A stretch of 64,000 nt of DNA from Colocasia esculenta (Eukaryota > Streptophyta > Magnoliopsida > Alismatales > Araceae): NCBI GenBank assembly GCA_014218235.1, contig CM024761.1, forward strand, positions 90,583,968 to 90,647,967, written 5' to 3'. Below, in pieces: positions 1 through 11,699 of this stretch. The first letter of the stretch is position 1; each line of letters opens with the position of its first letter. The notes under the pieces were generated by a model. The model searched no databases. It was not told where the DNA came from and saw only the letters and a program-made list of their open reading frames with translations. Both the position numbers and the translations under genes were made by a program.

Positions 1-250
1 AAGGCGACGTACCCATGTAAGGGTCGCGACAGGTACGGGGCAGATCGCGACAAGCACATGCATGGGTCGTGACATGACCTGCGGATCAAGCACTGAGAAC
101 GCGACAGGGGCGGAAAAGGATCGCGACAGGACGGGCACAGAGATCGCGACGGCTTACCTGTCGCGTCCTGAACGCGACAAGTGGACTGTCGCAACCAGAC
201 CCAGAAGGCGACATATCGGCCTGTCACGATCTGGTGGTCTACGCCTGGCG
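1..250. repeat. GTCGC/GCGAC word array in V1
   Basis: The words GCGAC and GTCGC recur about a dozen times in 250 bp, often as TCGCGACA, and this composition is absent from the AT-rich LTR around it. It lies about 1.1 kb into the LTR, at the place where V2 has its array (20095-20275). Confidence 0.75.
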
Positions 251-929
251 CTGACAGGAATCAGACCAGGCTTGGGTTTGCGGCCAAAATCAAATTGACA
301 CAGGGTGCTTTGGAAAATTAGAACAAATCACATGGTTTATGAAAATCCGTGAAACAAATTTTTAACAACTCTAGACAGGTCAGAGTACATGCAGTAATTA
401 GGAATTTGCATATTTCAAGGAATTCGATAGGCCTTAAATTCATGCAACATGAAGAACAAGAACAGTGAGCAACTTGGAATAGACGATTTAATTCGCCAAC
501 TAGAGCGAATCAAATTTAGGGCTTTCAGGGGCAAAAGATGCCTATCAACCCTCAGTCCTTACTCAAAAAGTTTCATGACATGAGGACGAGTGGATTTGAT
601 GATATGCACCAAAGAAAGGGGCTCGGGGTCATGAAGTGTACAGAACTTCAAAAATTCACAAGAAAATATTTGATAGATGGAAAAATATGAAACTTGAGGG
701 TTTCGTCCACGAGGGTAGGAGGAACCTACATACGAGATTTCAGAATTTTAGCTTGTGAGAATGCCTACCTTGGACTCGATTTGTCTTCTAGGGCTTAGAA
801 CTCCAAGAACGAAGGAAGAAGCTTGATGGTTCTTCCTCTCCTCGATTCCTCCTCCTTCTTGGCCTCTTCTCCACGTCCAAGAACCCCTTTGTACGAGCTA
901 GGGTCGGCCATGAGGATTTAAGAGGTGTA

Positions 930-937
930 TTTATATA
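930..937 (-). promoter_or_regulatory. TATA box of V1 LTR
   Basis: TATATAAA on the minus strand, about 425 bp into the LTR and just before a transcribed-leader-like CT-rich stretch. V2 has a matching TATATATA about 285 bp into its LTR. Confidence 0.5.
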
Positions 938-1360
938 AACACAAGTTCCTATTCCTACTACTACTCAAATTCAACTAAATTCTGAGATTTCCTAACTCCA
1001 CATTTCCTCTCTTGCTTTCCAATCTCTAATTGGGTTAGGATAGTATCTAAATTCGTGCTAGACTATATGGGGTAGGTTTAGGAATCCAATTCCAACTCTA
1101 ATTATCACTTTTATTGCTTTAATAACCCCTTTCCAATTATGATATAATTAACTCCGAATTTAGGGTATTTTCTTATTATTCTCCCTTTGTAAATTCATAT
1201 TTTGACCCAATAAATTCTAGATGGTCCATTAAGCAAAGCCCATTACTCTTTTCCATTTAAGGGTTTTATTTAATGCTCATTTCATTTAAATATCCATTTA
1301 GCTAGGTTTTAATTCTTTATTTAAATTTTTATTTTTCTTTAAAATTCAGGTTGCTACAGC

Positions 1361-2167
1361 AATTGTCCCTATCCGAGAGAATATGGGTATGGAAGAGGTG
1401 TGCAGCAGCATCAGCCTCAGCAGTTTTAGCAGCCACAGGCAAGTCGTGGCAGAGGAGCACCGCAGCAGCGAGGAAGAGGCCGGGTTATGGCTATCACCCG
1501 AGCTCAGGCGGAGGCATTGAATATGATAGAAGGTACTTTACTTCTTTATGATTATTCAGCAAGAGTTTTATTTGATTCGGGTGCCTCTCATTCTTTCATT
1601 TCCGAAGAATTTCTGGATTGTATAGCTCATCCTTTAGAGGAAAAGTCTTGTGAGTTAGTAGTGGAGGTTCCCTCAGGTGAGTTCCTGCTCACTTCGAGCT
1701 ATATAGATGAAGCTCCTGTTATGATTGAAGGGAACCAGATGCCGGGTCGGTTGTATGCCCTGCAGTTGTCAGATTATGATATTATTTTGGGTATGGATTG
1801 GCTTGAGACTTATGGAACAATGTTAGATTGCAGAAAGAAAAGGATCAGGTTTTGTCATCCTAATGGTGCAGTATTTGAATATCAAGGTATACCTTTTTAT
1901 ACCTTTAAGTTTCTAATTTCTGCAATTAAAGCTAGAAAGTTGATAAATGCTGGGTGTGTGGCTTATTTAGCCTCGGTAAGTTTGATAGAAGCTAGTCAGT
2001 CAGTGGAACCAGTTCCCGTGGTTAGGGAATTTGCTGATGTTTTTCCTGAAGATTTGCCTGGTTTAGCTCCACATAGAGAGGTGGACTTTACCATTGAGTT
2101 GCTGCCAGGTACCATGCCGATCTCTAAACCCCATATCGGATTGCACCAGCAGAACTTAAAGAATTGA
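1361..2167 (+). pseudogene. W1 gag C-terminus and aspartic protease
   Basis: The frame opens in the last cysteine of a gag zinc knuckle (NCPYP at 1361). It then crosses a Gln/Arg/Gly-rich gag tail that holds one in-frame TAG near 1427, and continues into protease. The protease is marked by MIEGTLL and the active site DSGASHSFIS near 1576-1605, as usual for chromoviruses. It then reaches the protease-RT linker (FADVFPEDLPG). The frame is lost by a one-base deletion around 2128-2136, just before the conserved RT entry segment, which continues in the next frame. An ATG at 1487 is internal to the polyprotein and is not taken as the true start. The upstream gag was separated by V1. Confidence 0.85.
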
Positions 2168-3954
2168 AAAAGCAATTAGAAGAACTATTGCAGAAAGGGT
2201 TCATTAGACCGAGTCATTCCCCGTGGGGAGCGCCGGTATTATTTGTGAAAAAGAAAGATGGAAGTTTTTGGATGTGTATTGATTATAGAAAGTTGAATGA
2301 TGTGACCATTAAGAATAAGTACCTGTTACCGAGGATAGATGATCTGTTTGATTAGTTGCAATTAGCAAAGGTATTTTCCAAAATTGATTTGAGGTCCGGG
2401 TACCATCAGTTGAGAATTAAAGAGGAGGATATAGATAAGACAACTTTCAGAACCAGATATGGTCACTATGAGTTTGTGGTTATGCCATTTGGGTTGACCA
2501 ATGCTCCTGCAGGTTTTATGGATCTGATGAATAGAATTTTTCATCCATATTTAGACCAATTCATTGTGGTCTTTATTGATGATATTCTAATTTATTCAGC
2601 ATCTGAAGAGGAGCATGCAGCTCATTTGAGGTTTACCCTGCAGTTGTTAAGAGATAACCAATTGTTTGCTAAATTCAATAAGTGTGAATTTTGGTTGAAA
2701 GAAATTCAGTTTTTGGGTCATGTTATCTCTGCTAAAAGAGTAGCAGTGGACCCAAGTAAAGTAGAAGCAGTGATGAGATGGGAAGTGCCTAAGACAATTA
2801 TTGAGATTAGAAGTTTTCTGGGATTGGCAGGTTATTATAGGTGCTTTATTCAAGATTTTTCTAAGATTGCGGCACCTATGACTAAATTGACCAGGAAAGG
2901 TGTGCCTTTTGTGTGGTCTGGTGAATGTCAGAAAAGTTTTATGGAATTGAAGAAGAAACTTACATCAACACCTATATTGACATTACTGGCAGAGAGTGGT
3001 GGTTTTGTGTTGCATACTGATGCTTCAAGGAGAGGACTTGGAGCAGTGCTTATGCAGCATGGCAAAGTGATAGCTTATGCGTCCAGGCAATTGAAGCCGA
3101 CAGAGGAGAATTACCCCACTCATGATTTTGAATTGGCAGCAGTTGTATTTGCTTTGAAAATGTGGAGGCATTATCTGTATGGCGAGAGATTTGAGATCTT
3201 TACAGATCATAAAAGTTTAAAGTATATCTTCTCGCAGAAAGATTTAAATCTTCGTCAGCGCAGATGGATTGAATATTTGAAAGATTATGATTTCAGTTTG
3301 GCTTACCATCTGGGTAAGGCCAATGTTGTAGAAGATGCCTTGAGCAGAAAGACATATATGAATCTGATGATGATTAAAGAGTGGAAGCTGTATGAAGAGA
3401 TAGTGGAGAACTCTTTGTATGTGCCCAGTAGGCAGCGACGGGCAGTACTAGCTGCTAGTGCTGTAGAGCCGTCTTTGTATTGGCAGATTGTTGAAGCTCA
3501 AAGAGCAGATGTAAATTTAGCTGAAATTGTGAAAATGGAAGGAGTTACCATTGATGATAATTGTGTGGTCAGGCTCAGAGGCAGGTTGTTTGTTCTAACA
3601 GAAAGAGAGGTGAAGCATCGAGTGTTGGAAGAGGCTCATAAATCTAGGTACACTATCCATCCGGGTAGTACTAAAATGTACCATGATTTGAGAAAACATT
3701 TCTGGTGGCCTCATATGAAAAAGGAAATCGCAGAGTTTGTTGCAAGGTGTGCTATCTGTCAACAGATTAAAGCAGAACATCAGAAGCCTGGAGGTTTATT
3801 GCAACCGTTGCCCATTCCACAGTGGAAATGGGATGATATTGCTATGGACTTTGTGGCAGGTTTACCAAGATCGAGTTCCGGGCATAATGGAATATGGGTA
3901 TTTGTTGACAGATTAACCAGGGTGTGCAGATTAGTGGCAGTAAGTATGTCTTGA
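2164..3954 (+). pseudogene. W1 reverse transcriptase, RNase H and integrase N-terminus
   Basis: This is the catalytic core of pol. RT is recognised by [44 protein letters not shown] and the catalytic FIDDILIYS (about 2572-2598). RNase H follows with [14 protein letters not shown] (about 3010-3050), then the integrase HHCC zinc finger ([12 protein letters not shown]...CAICQQ, about 3655-3765) and the start of the DDE core ([10 protein letters not shown]). A TAG at 2353-2355 replaces the Gln usual in LFDQ, and a TGA at 3952-3954 replaces a residue before VDRLA. Both are single C-to-T or G-to-A type changes. The whole segment stays in one frame. Confidence 0.92.
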
Positions 3955-4884
3955 ATAGTGGACAGATTAGCAAAGATTTATGTTGAAAGAATTGTTCCAC
4001 TACATGGTATTCCGAAGACTATTGTGTCTGGCAGAGATCCAAGATTTACTTCTGGTTTTTGGAGAAGTTTGCAGAAAGTAATTGGCACTGAGCTGAGATA
4101 TAGCTCCGCTTATCATCCCCAGACAGATGGTCAGACAGAGAGGACTATCCAGACGATTGAAGATATGTTGCGGGCTTGTTGTTTAGTTTGGGGAGGTAGC
4201 TGGGAGCATCATTTGGGAATGGTTGAGTTTGCCTATAATAATAGTTATCATACCAGTCTTGGGATGGTACCGTATGAAGCTTTATATGGAAGGCCATGTA
4301 GAACCCCATTGAACTGGCATGAAGTGGGAGAAAGGCAATTAGTGGGTCCTGAATTGATTCAGCAAACCACAGAAGTAGTGAAGCTTATTAAAGAAAAATT
4401 GTAGGCAGCTCAAAGCAGGCAAAAGAGTTATGCAGATATCCGGAGGAGACCACTTCAGTTTGATGTGGGAGATTTTGTTTTCTTGAGAGTTTCCCCGAGT
4501 AAAGGTATTACGAGGTTTGGTAAGACTGGAAAGTTGAGTCCAAGGTATGTGGGACCTTTCCAGGTGATTGAGAGAATTGGGGAAATAACTTATAGGCTGG
4601 ATTTGCCAGCAGATTTTGCGGATGTTCATGATATATTTCATGTTTCTATGTTGAGAAAGTGTATTGAAGATCCAGCTCAAATAATCAGATATCAAGGTGG
4701 TGACCTGAGGCCGGATATGACTATGCCAGAGTATCCGGTGCAGATCATGGATCGAAAAATAAAGAAGCTGAGAAATAAAGAAATCGATCTAGTTAAAGTG
4801 CGATGGGAAAATAGGTTGGGCGGTGAGGATACCTGGGAGTTAGCCAGTGAGATGGCTAAAGGGTATCCCTATCTTTTTGAATAG
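3955..4884 (+). pseudogene. W1 integrase core, C-terminal domain and chromodomain
   Basis: Integrase core motifs include [14 protein letters not shown] (second Asp) and the Glu-bearing [15 protein letters not shown] (about 4105-4146). An in-frame TAG at 4402 falls in a stretch that normally reads Gln/Arg ([14 protein letters not shown]). The C-terminal domain ([31 protein letters not shown]) is followed by a chromodomain at the very end ([29 protein letters not shown], about 4748-4850). The chromodomain is the module that directs chromovirus integration to heterochromatin and assigns W1 to the chromoviruses, probably near Tekay/Del. Confidence 0.9.
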
Positions 4885-5149
4885 AGTATGTTGTATCTTT
4901 TTAGATGATAGTACTTGTAAAAATGTTTATATAATGTGATGTTGAAGTTTATGTTATGTTATGAATTTCGAGGTCGAAATTTCTTTTTAGAAGATAGTAA
5001 TGTAATGTCGTGCGTTTTCGGATCCTTTTGGATCGTGTGTGTTGTGGTTGTGGTGGCCGTTGTGAGGCCAGTGTGGTGCAGGTTTATGGAGTGTGTAGGT
5101 TTGGGACCTAAAACAGAATAGTACCGGCTGCTGTTGGTTGCAGGTTGAC

Positions 5150-5290
5150 GGCTAGAGGTGGTCGTTTACTAGGTTAACGACCAGCTAAGGTGACGTTAAG
5201 TTATGAACTAAACGGCATAAGATATGGACGTTTAAGGTGGTGGTTGCCCTAAACGGCAGAGGGGTTGATGCCAACCTGTGCAATCTGCAG
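5150..5290. repeat. W1 LTR inverted-word block 1
   Basis: Short inverted repeats on AACG/CGTT cores: tggtcgtt (5159-5166) pairs with aacgacca (5176-5183), followed by further GACGTT, AACGGC and GTTGAT words. It lies about 150-290 bp into the LTR. Confidence 0.5.
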
Positions 5291-5797
5291 GTTATAGGGT
5301 CACCCGAGGGCAGGTTTTCCGCCTGGTTCTTCCTCTCCCTTGTCCTAGCTTCACGCCCCCGTATCCCTAAAGCTTCCAACAGTCACAGGAGAGTGGTTGG
5401 AGGATCGTGGAACGTGTGGCGTTGTCGAATCTAACGAGGAAACGCCGTGGCAACGTGTAATCTTCGTCGGAGCTCGCGAAGGACTCGACGTGAACTAGGG
5501 ATCTTTAGGTGTTTTTAAGCGTGTTCAGAGGTAGGGGACGATCCCATTAGAGTTTCTAAATCGTTAAAACATGCATAGGAAACATGTAAAAGCCTGTTAA
5601 TCGAGTTTTTGGGTAAAGGTTCTTCATGCGGGGTTTTAAGGGTGGTTTGATGGAATTTGATGGTTAATCATGTAGTTCTATTCTTAAAATGATGCATGCT
5701 TGACTTGGGAAAGAGTTTCCTTATGTTTCCCCGTTATTTTGATGGTTGTAAATCCTATAGAATCGATTTAGGGTTTCTGCAGGAGCAGAGGCTGAAG

Positions 5798-5908
5798 ATC
5801 TTGGCGTCAACATCGATTGTCGCCAAGTTCATCAGTCGGGATACAGACGGCCATATCCCTTGCCGTCTACTTCCCATAAGCGGCAGTCGATGTTGCCGCC
5901 AATATGTG
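5798..5908. repeat. W1 LTR inverted-word block 2
   Basis: A string of small inverted repeats: cttggcg (5800-5806) with cgccaag (5821-5827), agacggc (5845-5851) with gccgtct (5862-5868), and gcggca with tgccgc (about 5880-5899). It is about 800-900 bp into the LTR and is the counterpart of the strong block at 60.65-60.96 kb. Confidence 0.6.
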
Positions 5909-8073
5909 TATACGTAGAAATGGCTGATTATGATATTTATCGATAATGAATGGTGCGTTGGCACCTGTGGTGCACTGAGTGCACATGGTTTCTGTGTTTA
6001 GCAAACGGGGTATGTAGTTAGTTACTCACTTTCGAGGCTGCGTGTTGTTCACGCGAGTCCAGTTGGGTTCACGTGTAGTGGACCGTTGTCACCTGAGGTT
6101 TACGTGAGGTTTCACGTGGTTTGTGTGTGACGTGCACGTGGTTTTGTGTACGTGGCAAATAGTACGACGCCTACCGTAGTTACCTCTCCAGTTGGGTGCC
6201 CCAGGTTCTTTGTAAGCCAGGCTGTTAGCTCGGGGCTTTGTCCCGGTACTTGTGTTGTACCGTCGAGGTCTGTGTCGTCTGACCTAGACACCCTCACTCC
6301 TGTGTTTGAGTTGTACGTCCGGCTGAGGGAAAGATGACAGTGGGACAATGACACTTGTGTTTGTCTTTAGTCACTTGTAGCACGCTCGTGGTTGGGGGTA
6401 CGGACACCAGTAGTCGACACTGGTCCCCAGCTAGTCCTTTTCTAGTGCCTCACTCTAGCGAGCCCGGGCCAGGGTCTCTGGAGGTGCCAGGCATGGGCCT
6501 GCGACCGTGTGGTCCGCAGGTGGTGGTGTTTAGTTGGTCTCCACAGTTGCTTGACTTTTTCACGTGGAGCGGCAGCTGGACCTTTCGTCCGTGGCTGTGA
6601 GACTGAGAGGTAGACCTGTGTTAGCTTGTCCGAGTCAGTTTCTGGTGTCGCGAACCAGTTCACATGACTCGTGTTTGGCTGTCTCTACTTTAGCTTGTAC
6701 ACCTGTACTAGTTTACCGTTTAATTATTACAGTTGTTTTTCGTAGTCGGCAGACGGTGAGTACTTTTACAGCTTTTATATCCTGCTTAGCTGTTCTATAA
6801 ATTGTTAGTACTGTTTACTGCTTTTGTACCTGTGGTTTTTGGTTTGCTCGGTTTTTGGGGAGTTCCCTACTGAGCCAGTGACTAGCGAGGCTCACCCCTA
6901 CCCCCACAGTTGAGAGCGAGGAGGACGTTTCTCGACCGTCGTCCAGTTCAGAGCCGCGTTGTAGCGGTGCAGGGTCAGTACCTCCAGCTGTGTAGTAGCA
7001 GCTCCAGCATTGTGGTGTAGTCAGTTGTTTACTTGTTTCAGTTATACCTCGGGGTATGCCCCAGGCTCTTGTACTTTCTTTCAGTTTCGGTGGAAATATG
7101 GCTATGTAACTTGTGAAATATATATATGAAATGGTGTGTTCCTTTGTGTTTACACGGACTGTGGTTTGGTATCCCTTGCGAGGCTTCAGCCCGTTCGCGG
7201 GAGGCGGACTCGGATCAAGTATGTTATCGGTTTAACGGGCTTGGCCGAGGCGTTCCGCCACAAAAACCGTACCTTTGGTGACATGCTCCGCCTGCTCGGC
7301 GTCCTCGCGTGCTAAAGCAAACACTCGAGCTGGGGCTCGAGGCCTTCCTGGTCTTCCTGTAGCTGGCGCTGCTGCTGCTACCGCTGCTGGGGCTGGCGCT
7401 CCGCGCTGGACTCCCTGCTGAAGTCTCGGACAATCCTTGATCTTGTGGTCACTACTTCCGCACTTCAAGCACTTTCCCGCAACCATCCAACATTCGGAAC
7501 CACCATGTGTCTTCCCACAATGGGGACACTCTTTCTTCACACCAGGGGAACGTACAGAAGGTATCTGAGTACTGCCGACTGCTATTGATCGCTAGTGTGT
7601 CTGGTACACCGCTTTCTTCTTGTCCTGTCACTGGAACGTAGTTGCAGGTCTCTTCTGCGAAGCCTTCTTCTCTTCAAGGTATTGCTCCATCTCACCCTCT
7701 GCCTACAGGCAGCGCTAAGGGCCTCGTCCAAGGTGCGATGGTCGAACGCCACTAGCCTCGTCCTCAGTGATGGTTTGAGTCCCATCACAAACTTCTTCGC
7801 CTTTCTGCTCTCATCAGCCACAACGTGAGGTGCATACTTATATAGTTCTGCAAACCTTGCCTCATACACTAGCACGGTTATGGAGCCTTGAGTCAAAGAG
7901 AGGAACTCCTGCTCCATCCGATCTTGAATATGCTCGGGGACGAACTTAGCCCGAAAGAGCCTCACGAACTCGTCCCAAGCAACATCAACTGCGTCGTCCT
8001 CAAACCGTGTACGTAGTAATGAAGCCCACCATACATCAGCTCTTTCCTGTAGTACACCGTTCATAAGCACCAT

Positions 8074-8125
8074 CTAAACAAATCTAACTTAACAGAACAT
8101 ACAAACATACAAAACTAACACATAC
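8074..8125 (-). other. Candidate intron 2 in K1 gag (52 nt)
   Basis: Minus strand CAG|GTATGTG ... TTTGTTTAG|ATGG. It has a near-consensus plant donor and acceptor and a U-rich body, is phase 0, and separates TLATYMLQ from MVLMNGVLQERADVWW. It is short for a plant intron. Gypsy F, which has the same gag region (PTIFQLQRDAYAWW), reads straight through without it. Confidence 0.5.
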
Positions 8126-8320
8126 CTGAAGCATATAGGTGGCTAAAGTAACCTTATCCTCATCCGCGCACCTAATAGCTCGGAAGATCTTTTCAATCTC
8201 CCTCATCCAACTCTCAGCTAGTAATGGATCGCTCTCCCCCTTAAAAGAGGGTGGCAGCATCCTCTTGAATCTTTCCATGATGGAAGGTCCACCATGGTCC
8301 TGAGCTGGAACTTGAGCCTG

Positions 8321-8405
8321 CTACATCCAACAACAATTAATACACATTCAACATAACATCATACAATTAAATAAAACAGACTACACTTTGATTGATTATG
8401 CTAAC
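8321..8405 (-). other. Candidate intron 1 in K1 gag (85 nt)
   Basis: On the minus strand it reads CAG|GTTAGC ... GGATGTAG|CAGG, is U-rich, and holds stops in the gag frame. Exon 1 ends on a complete codon (71 codons from the ATG) and the next codon after the AG starts QAQVPAQ, so the junction is phase 0 and the frame stays open. Confidence 0.55.
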
Positions 8406-8791
8406 CTGAGCCTCCAACTGAGCCTGGAGTGCAGCATGGGTGTGGGCCTGCGTCTGCATGGCCTGCACCAAACCTTGCATGAACACTCCATAATCCACAT
8501 GCGGCGGTGGGGGAAGTACAGGACCCTGCGGTGCTGGGGCCTGCTGCTCCGCCCGCTCCTCACGTCTTGGCTCGTCCTTACGGGCCGGCGCTCCACCACG
8601 CCTACCTCTCGAAGCCATGGCTGCAATAAATTTCAGCCACCATTAGAGCTACGTTAATTTATTTCCTAACCATTTCCTTATCTATTTTTCATTCATTATT
8701 AATCAATTCTACACATGTGGACAATCTATAAAGATTTAGCATGTAATGAAGATGATGATTCATATATATTCATGTGCAATCTCAACCGGTC

Positions 8792-8803
8792 GCTCTGATA
8801 CCA
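8792..8803 (-). promoter_or_regulatory. Primer binding site of K1 (tRNA-iMet type)
   Basis: Minus-strand TGGTATCAGAGC, the standard 12-base match to the 3' end of plant initiator Met tRNA. It lies 5 nt inside the LTR end at 8809 and fixes the element orientation. Confidence 0.92.
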
Positions 8804-11044
8804 ATCCCTGTGACGACCCTCATTATACCGGTACGGTTATACCAACCCACGTCGGTATAGTGAACGTTATCACACTGGGGCATTTACCCAAACAATAACA
8901 TACGATTGAGATGCTCATAAATATAAATACAGAGTAGCGGAAGCAAAAGAACTACTTGTCTTCATTTCATCATCCACATTTAACATACATGATTCAAATG
9001 ACAGTTTAAAGATAACTAAAATCCACGTAAATAAAGTGCAAAAAAAAATCAGATTACATAGCTTGTCCACAATTACAATAATAGTTTCATTACAATGCCT
9101 CAATTACATACAATGAAAGCAAAATGTCACGATGACGACTCCACCAGGCTACTCGCCACGCTCGGAGTCACTCTCCACGGTCTCCTCTAACGATGTAGGG
9201 TCACCAACTAAACCTGTACACCGAAGCAAGGAATGAGTCTAAAAGTCTCAACAAATAACACCGCACACCCCATACATGCATATATCACAGTAGGTTTTTC
9301 ATTTCAATTTACAAAGCAAAACATATAGCATGCTTGGACATTGATAAAAGACAACCTATCATGACAATTCTACAAAACTTAAAACACATGGTACATGATT
9401 TAAACCATTCCAAAATAAATATCCTATCACATGCATTCTACTCATTCAATCACATGAAAGCTATATTTCAATCAAGCTACAGCATGGAAGCAACCACACA
9501 TGGGATTCTTGCCTACATAAAAGGAAACATTCCTATCATGGTTTCTACACATTCTTGCACATGCAATATATCATTTCATACACATTAAGGTTGCTGTTTT
9601 GACATACTTTAGCAATTCACATCCTATTGCATGAGAGCTACAATTCCAATTAATTACAACACGATAGCAATTAAACATGGAATTGTTCACACATATGCAA
9701 GAAATGCTCCTAGCATGGATTCTACGCATTTTTACACACATAAAACATTCTTATAAACACCTTTAGGTTGCTGTCATAACATAATTTCACATTAGCATAT
9801 CATGGGCCACAATTTCACAATTTAACATAATGGTTTCACATGTTTACACAATTACTCATTCTCATAGTTCCCTTTTTACACATTGCACATTTGCACATAT
9901 TCACACTACACAATTTACACATAATCACATTCACATTTCACAATTTAGTGCCGTGACACATAGTCCAAACCACCATTAGAAGGACACATCACATAACACA
10001 TACACATAGACGTCACCTAGGCAATACAGTGACGACTCTTGAACTGCGCAGACCGGGAGAACAAGTCTCCACCCTAACCAGTGGTACTTGTCCACCTCCA
10101 GGATTTCATCCTAATGCCCTTAGGATCTTAACACATTGAACCTTCCCATGGGGACTTTTCCATGGTACGGTTCCACGGCCCTCTATGGAAGCAGTGTCAC
10201 ACATGGCACAGTCTTACACATTACACATTCCGATTTTGAACACACGTATTTCACATGTCTTTACATTCTCTCACTTATACACATGGCTCTGTTTTCCTAA
10301 TCATGATACTACTGTTGACAGAATTCAACCATTCAGTAGCTCACATTAATCAGGTTGGCAAACACATCATCAAATCATATTCATGATAGCATGTATTTAT
10401 CACATGTTTTCACATGGAAATTTCATAATACACTTTACAGTTATCCAATCATAATGAAATTTTAACCATACACTAGTTGCAGGTTCATGACCTCACATAC
10501 AAATTTTCAGATTTTTTCTGAGTCATATTGCATTTACAGAAATTAAAGCATTCAGTTGCATGCCATTCATAATTCAATTTGTCATGGAACATAACATGAA
10601 TATCCAGTTTGATAGTTCACAGCCCTGAACCTAACATACACATCATTACAGGAATTTTCCCCGGATTTATAGCACATCACATGATTTACTGTAAATTTTA
10701 CAAATCCTACACAGGTTTTCTATTTTTAAAACAGAATTTTCAGTAAATCACATGCTCTTAGAAAAATTACAAAATTTTTAGGACATAGACTGACACATAC
10801 ATACATGGTTTATAAAAATTTAGGCACTCGAATTCTTCACGGATGATGTGAACAGTAGATAGATATGTACAACTATTTCTTCCAACATGTATTTTAATAA
10901 AACTAATAACTCCTACCATCCACAAATGCACAAAAAATTTCCCCCACACATCACTGTATCTATTTCACATAACATACAACAATTACTTTATATCCTCATG
11001 CGAAAACACTTCGGAAAATAAATCGTATACAAGGGAGAACAGCT

Positions 11045-11160
11045 CACTGTTCTGCCCTGAAGAACTTAACGGCACAGTCTGGCCGTTAATGGAGCTTAAC
11101 GGCAATATCGTTGGCCGTTAATTGAAGATCTTAACGGCAATGGGTCTTGCCGTCAAGTTC
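11045..11160. repeat. K1 LTR inverted-word block 2 (TTAACGGC hairpins)
   Basis: Three consecutive hairpins on one word: ttaacggc 11066-11073 with gccgttaa 11082-11089; ttaacggc 11096-11103 with gccgttaa 11114-11121; cttaacggca 11130-11139 with tgccgtcaag 11148-11157 (one mismatch). The loops are 8-10 nt. The block is downstream of the TATA motif in the LTR's own direction. Confidence 0.85.
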
Positions 11161-11586
11161 AGGTCTGTGCAAAACACAGACCCGAGCTCCAAAAGAAGGA
11201 GAAGTATGAGGATCTAGGACACGAGGAAAATCTGTAAAAATGATAAAACCCTACTAGACTCATACATGGACGAAATGTATGGGTTACTTGCCTTTCTAAA
11301 AACCTCCAAAGGGATCTAAGTTGCTGTTGAAGCTCTCCTTGGGCAGTCCCAAGAAGCCTTCGAACTCTTCTTGCTCCGGGTTCTTGGTCGATGTAGACGC
11401 CAAACCAACGTCGGGGAAGCCTTCCCCTATGCCCCAGCTATCCTCCAGTCGGTGTAGATTGCCGGGAGAAGCCTTCAGTCGCCGGATCAAAGCCTCCAAG
11501 GTTCAGGTTTCCTTCAGTCCAGAGCTAGGGTTCCTCTCCTATTTTCAAAGAGTCAAGAGAGTTCTTCTGGTGCAGAAGGAGTTTGG

Positions 11587-11593
11587 TTTATAG
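11587..11593 (-). promoter_or_regulatory. Likely TATA box of K1 LTR
   Basis: CTATAAA on the minus strand about 475 bp into the LTR, followed by a CT-rich leader-like stretch. It sits between the two inverted-word blocks. Confidence 0.5.
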
Positions 11594-11699
11594 GAGAAGG
11601 GGTTTGGGATATCCCGAAGGGGTGATGGGATGGCCTGATAGCCGTTGGGGACATCTCCCCAATGGCTGGGCTTGCTTGCCCCCAGAATTTCGGGGTCTG

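Larger units (their letters stand above)
1..1358 (-). mobile_element. V1: partial long LTR (5' end of LTR) inserted in gag of W1
   Basis: Read on the minus strand, this piece starts at 1358 with TGTAGCAACCTG and runs off the left window edge. Its first several hundred bases resemble the start of the LTR at 18966 (TGTAGCAACTCTG, then AT-rich sequence, a TATA motif, and a shared segment with 'ggacgtg..agaagg'). It is therefore the same LTR family (V). At 1358/1359 the sequence switches to the zinc-knuckle end of gypsy gag, so V1 interrupted W1. The expected target duplication is gcaat (1359-1363), with its partner outside the window. Whether V1 is a solo LTR or part of a full element cannot be seen. 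It carries no gene. Confidence 0.8.
1359..7262 (+). mobile_element. W1: Ty3/gypsy chromovirus, internal region plus 3' LTR
   Basis: The element is read left to right: gag tail, protease, reverse transcriptase, RNase H, integrase and chromodomain (1361-4884), a short 3' untranslated part with degenerate polypurine tract, then a 2.26 kb LTR (5001-7262). The left half is cut by V1 at 1358 and continues outside the window. The right end at 7262 lies inside the gag-protease region of the minus-strand element K1, so W1 inserted into K1. The expected target duplication is aaaac (7263-7267). It carries one frameshift and several stops, so this copy cannot be autonomous. Confidence 0.85.
5001..7262 (+). 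mobile_element. W1 3' LTR (family W, 2262 bp)
   Basis: It begins TGTAATGTCG after the conserved 'atttcgaggtcgaaat' and purine-rich tract that closes chromovirus internal regions, and ends CGCCACA at 7262, where K1 coding sequence resumes. Family-wide landmarks are present: a 'caggcatgggcctgcgacc' segment near 6488, 'actgagcc..gaggctcac' near 6869, 'cctcggggtatgccccag' at 7047-7065, and a terminal 'atcccttgcgaggcttc..gttcgcgggaggcgga' at 7171-7208. The same landmarks occur at 23.9-24.3 kb, 58.6-59.0 kb (reverse) and 61.3-62.1 kb. No gene is inside; the short ORFs there are chance frames. Confidence 0.82.
7263..8618 (-). pseudogene. K1 gag with two intron-like interruptions
   Basis: Gag forms the retrotransposon capsid. 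Exon-like segments are 8618-8406 (Pro/Gln-rich N-terminus, 71 codons), 8320-8126 (QAQVPAQDHGG..PPSFKGESDPLLAESWMREIEKIF), and 8073 onward (ERADVWWASLL, LTQGSITVLVYEARFAEL, FVMGLKPSLR). A zinc knuckle CLKCGSSDHKIKDC lies near 7440-7480. The ATG at 8618 is chosen because it follows the leader and is in frame with the conserved core. The segments join in phase 0 if two GT-AG stretches are removed. Independently, the copy is damaged by a one-base deletion near 7710 and by two stops before the zinc knuckle. The frame stops matching the family at 7263 because of the W1 insertion. Confidence 0.85.

Noticed and set aside
5001..7262. Host gene in the 2 kb after W1 pol (several ORFs of 60-80 codons)
   Set aside because: The whole stretch aligns by landmarks with family W LTRs elsewhere in the window and ends exactly where K1 resumes.
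8367..8657. Plus-strand and other-frame ORFs opposite K1 gag
   Set aside because: They are shadows of the gag coding strand.
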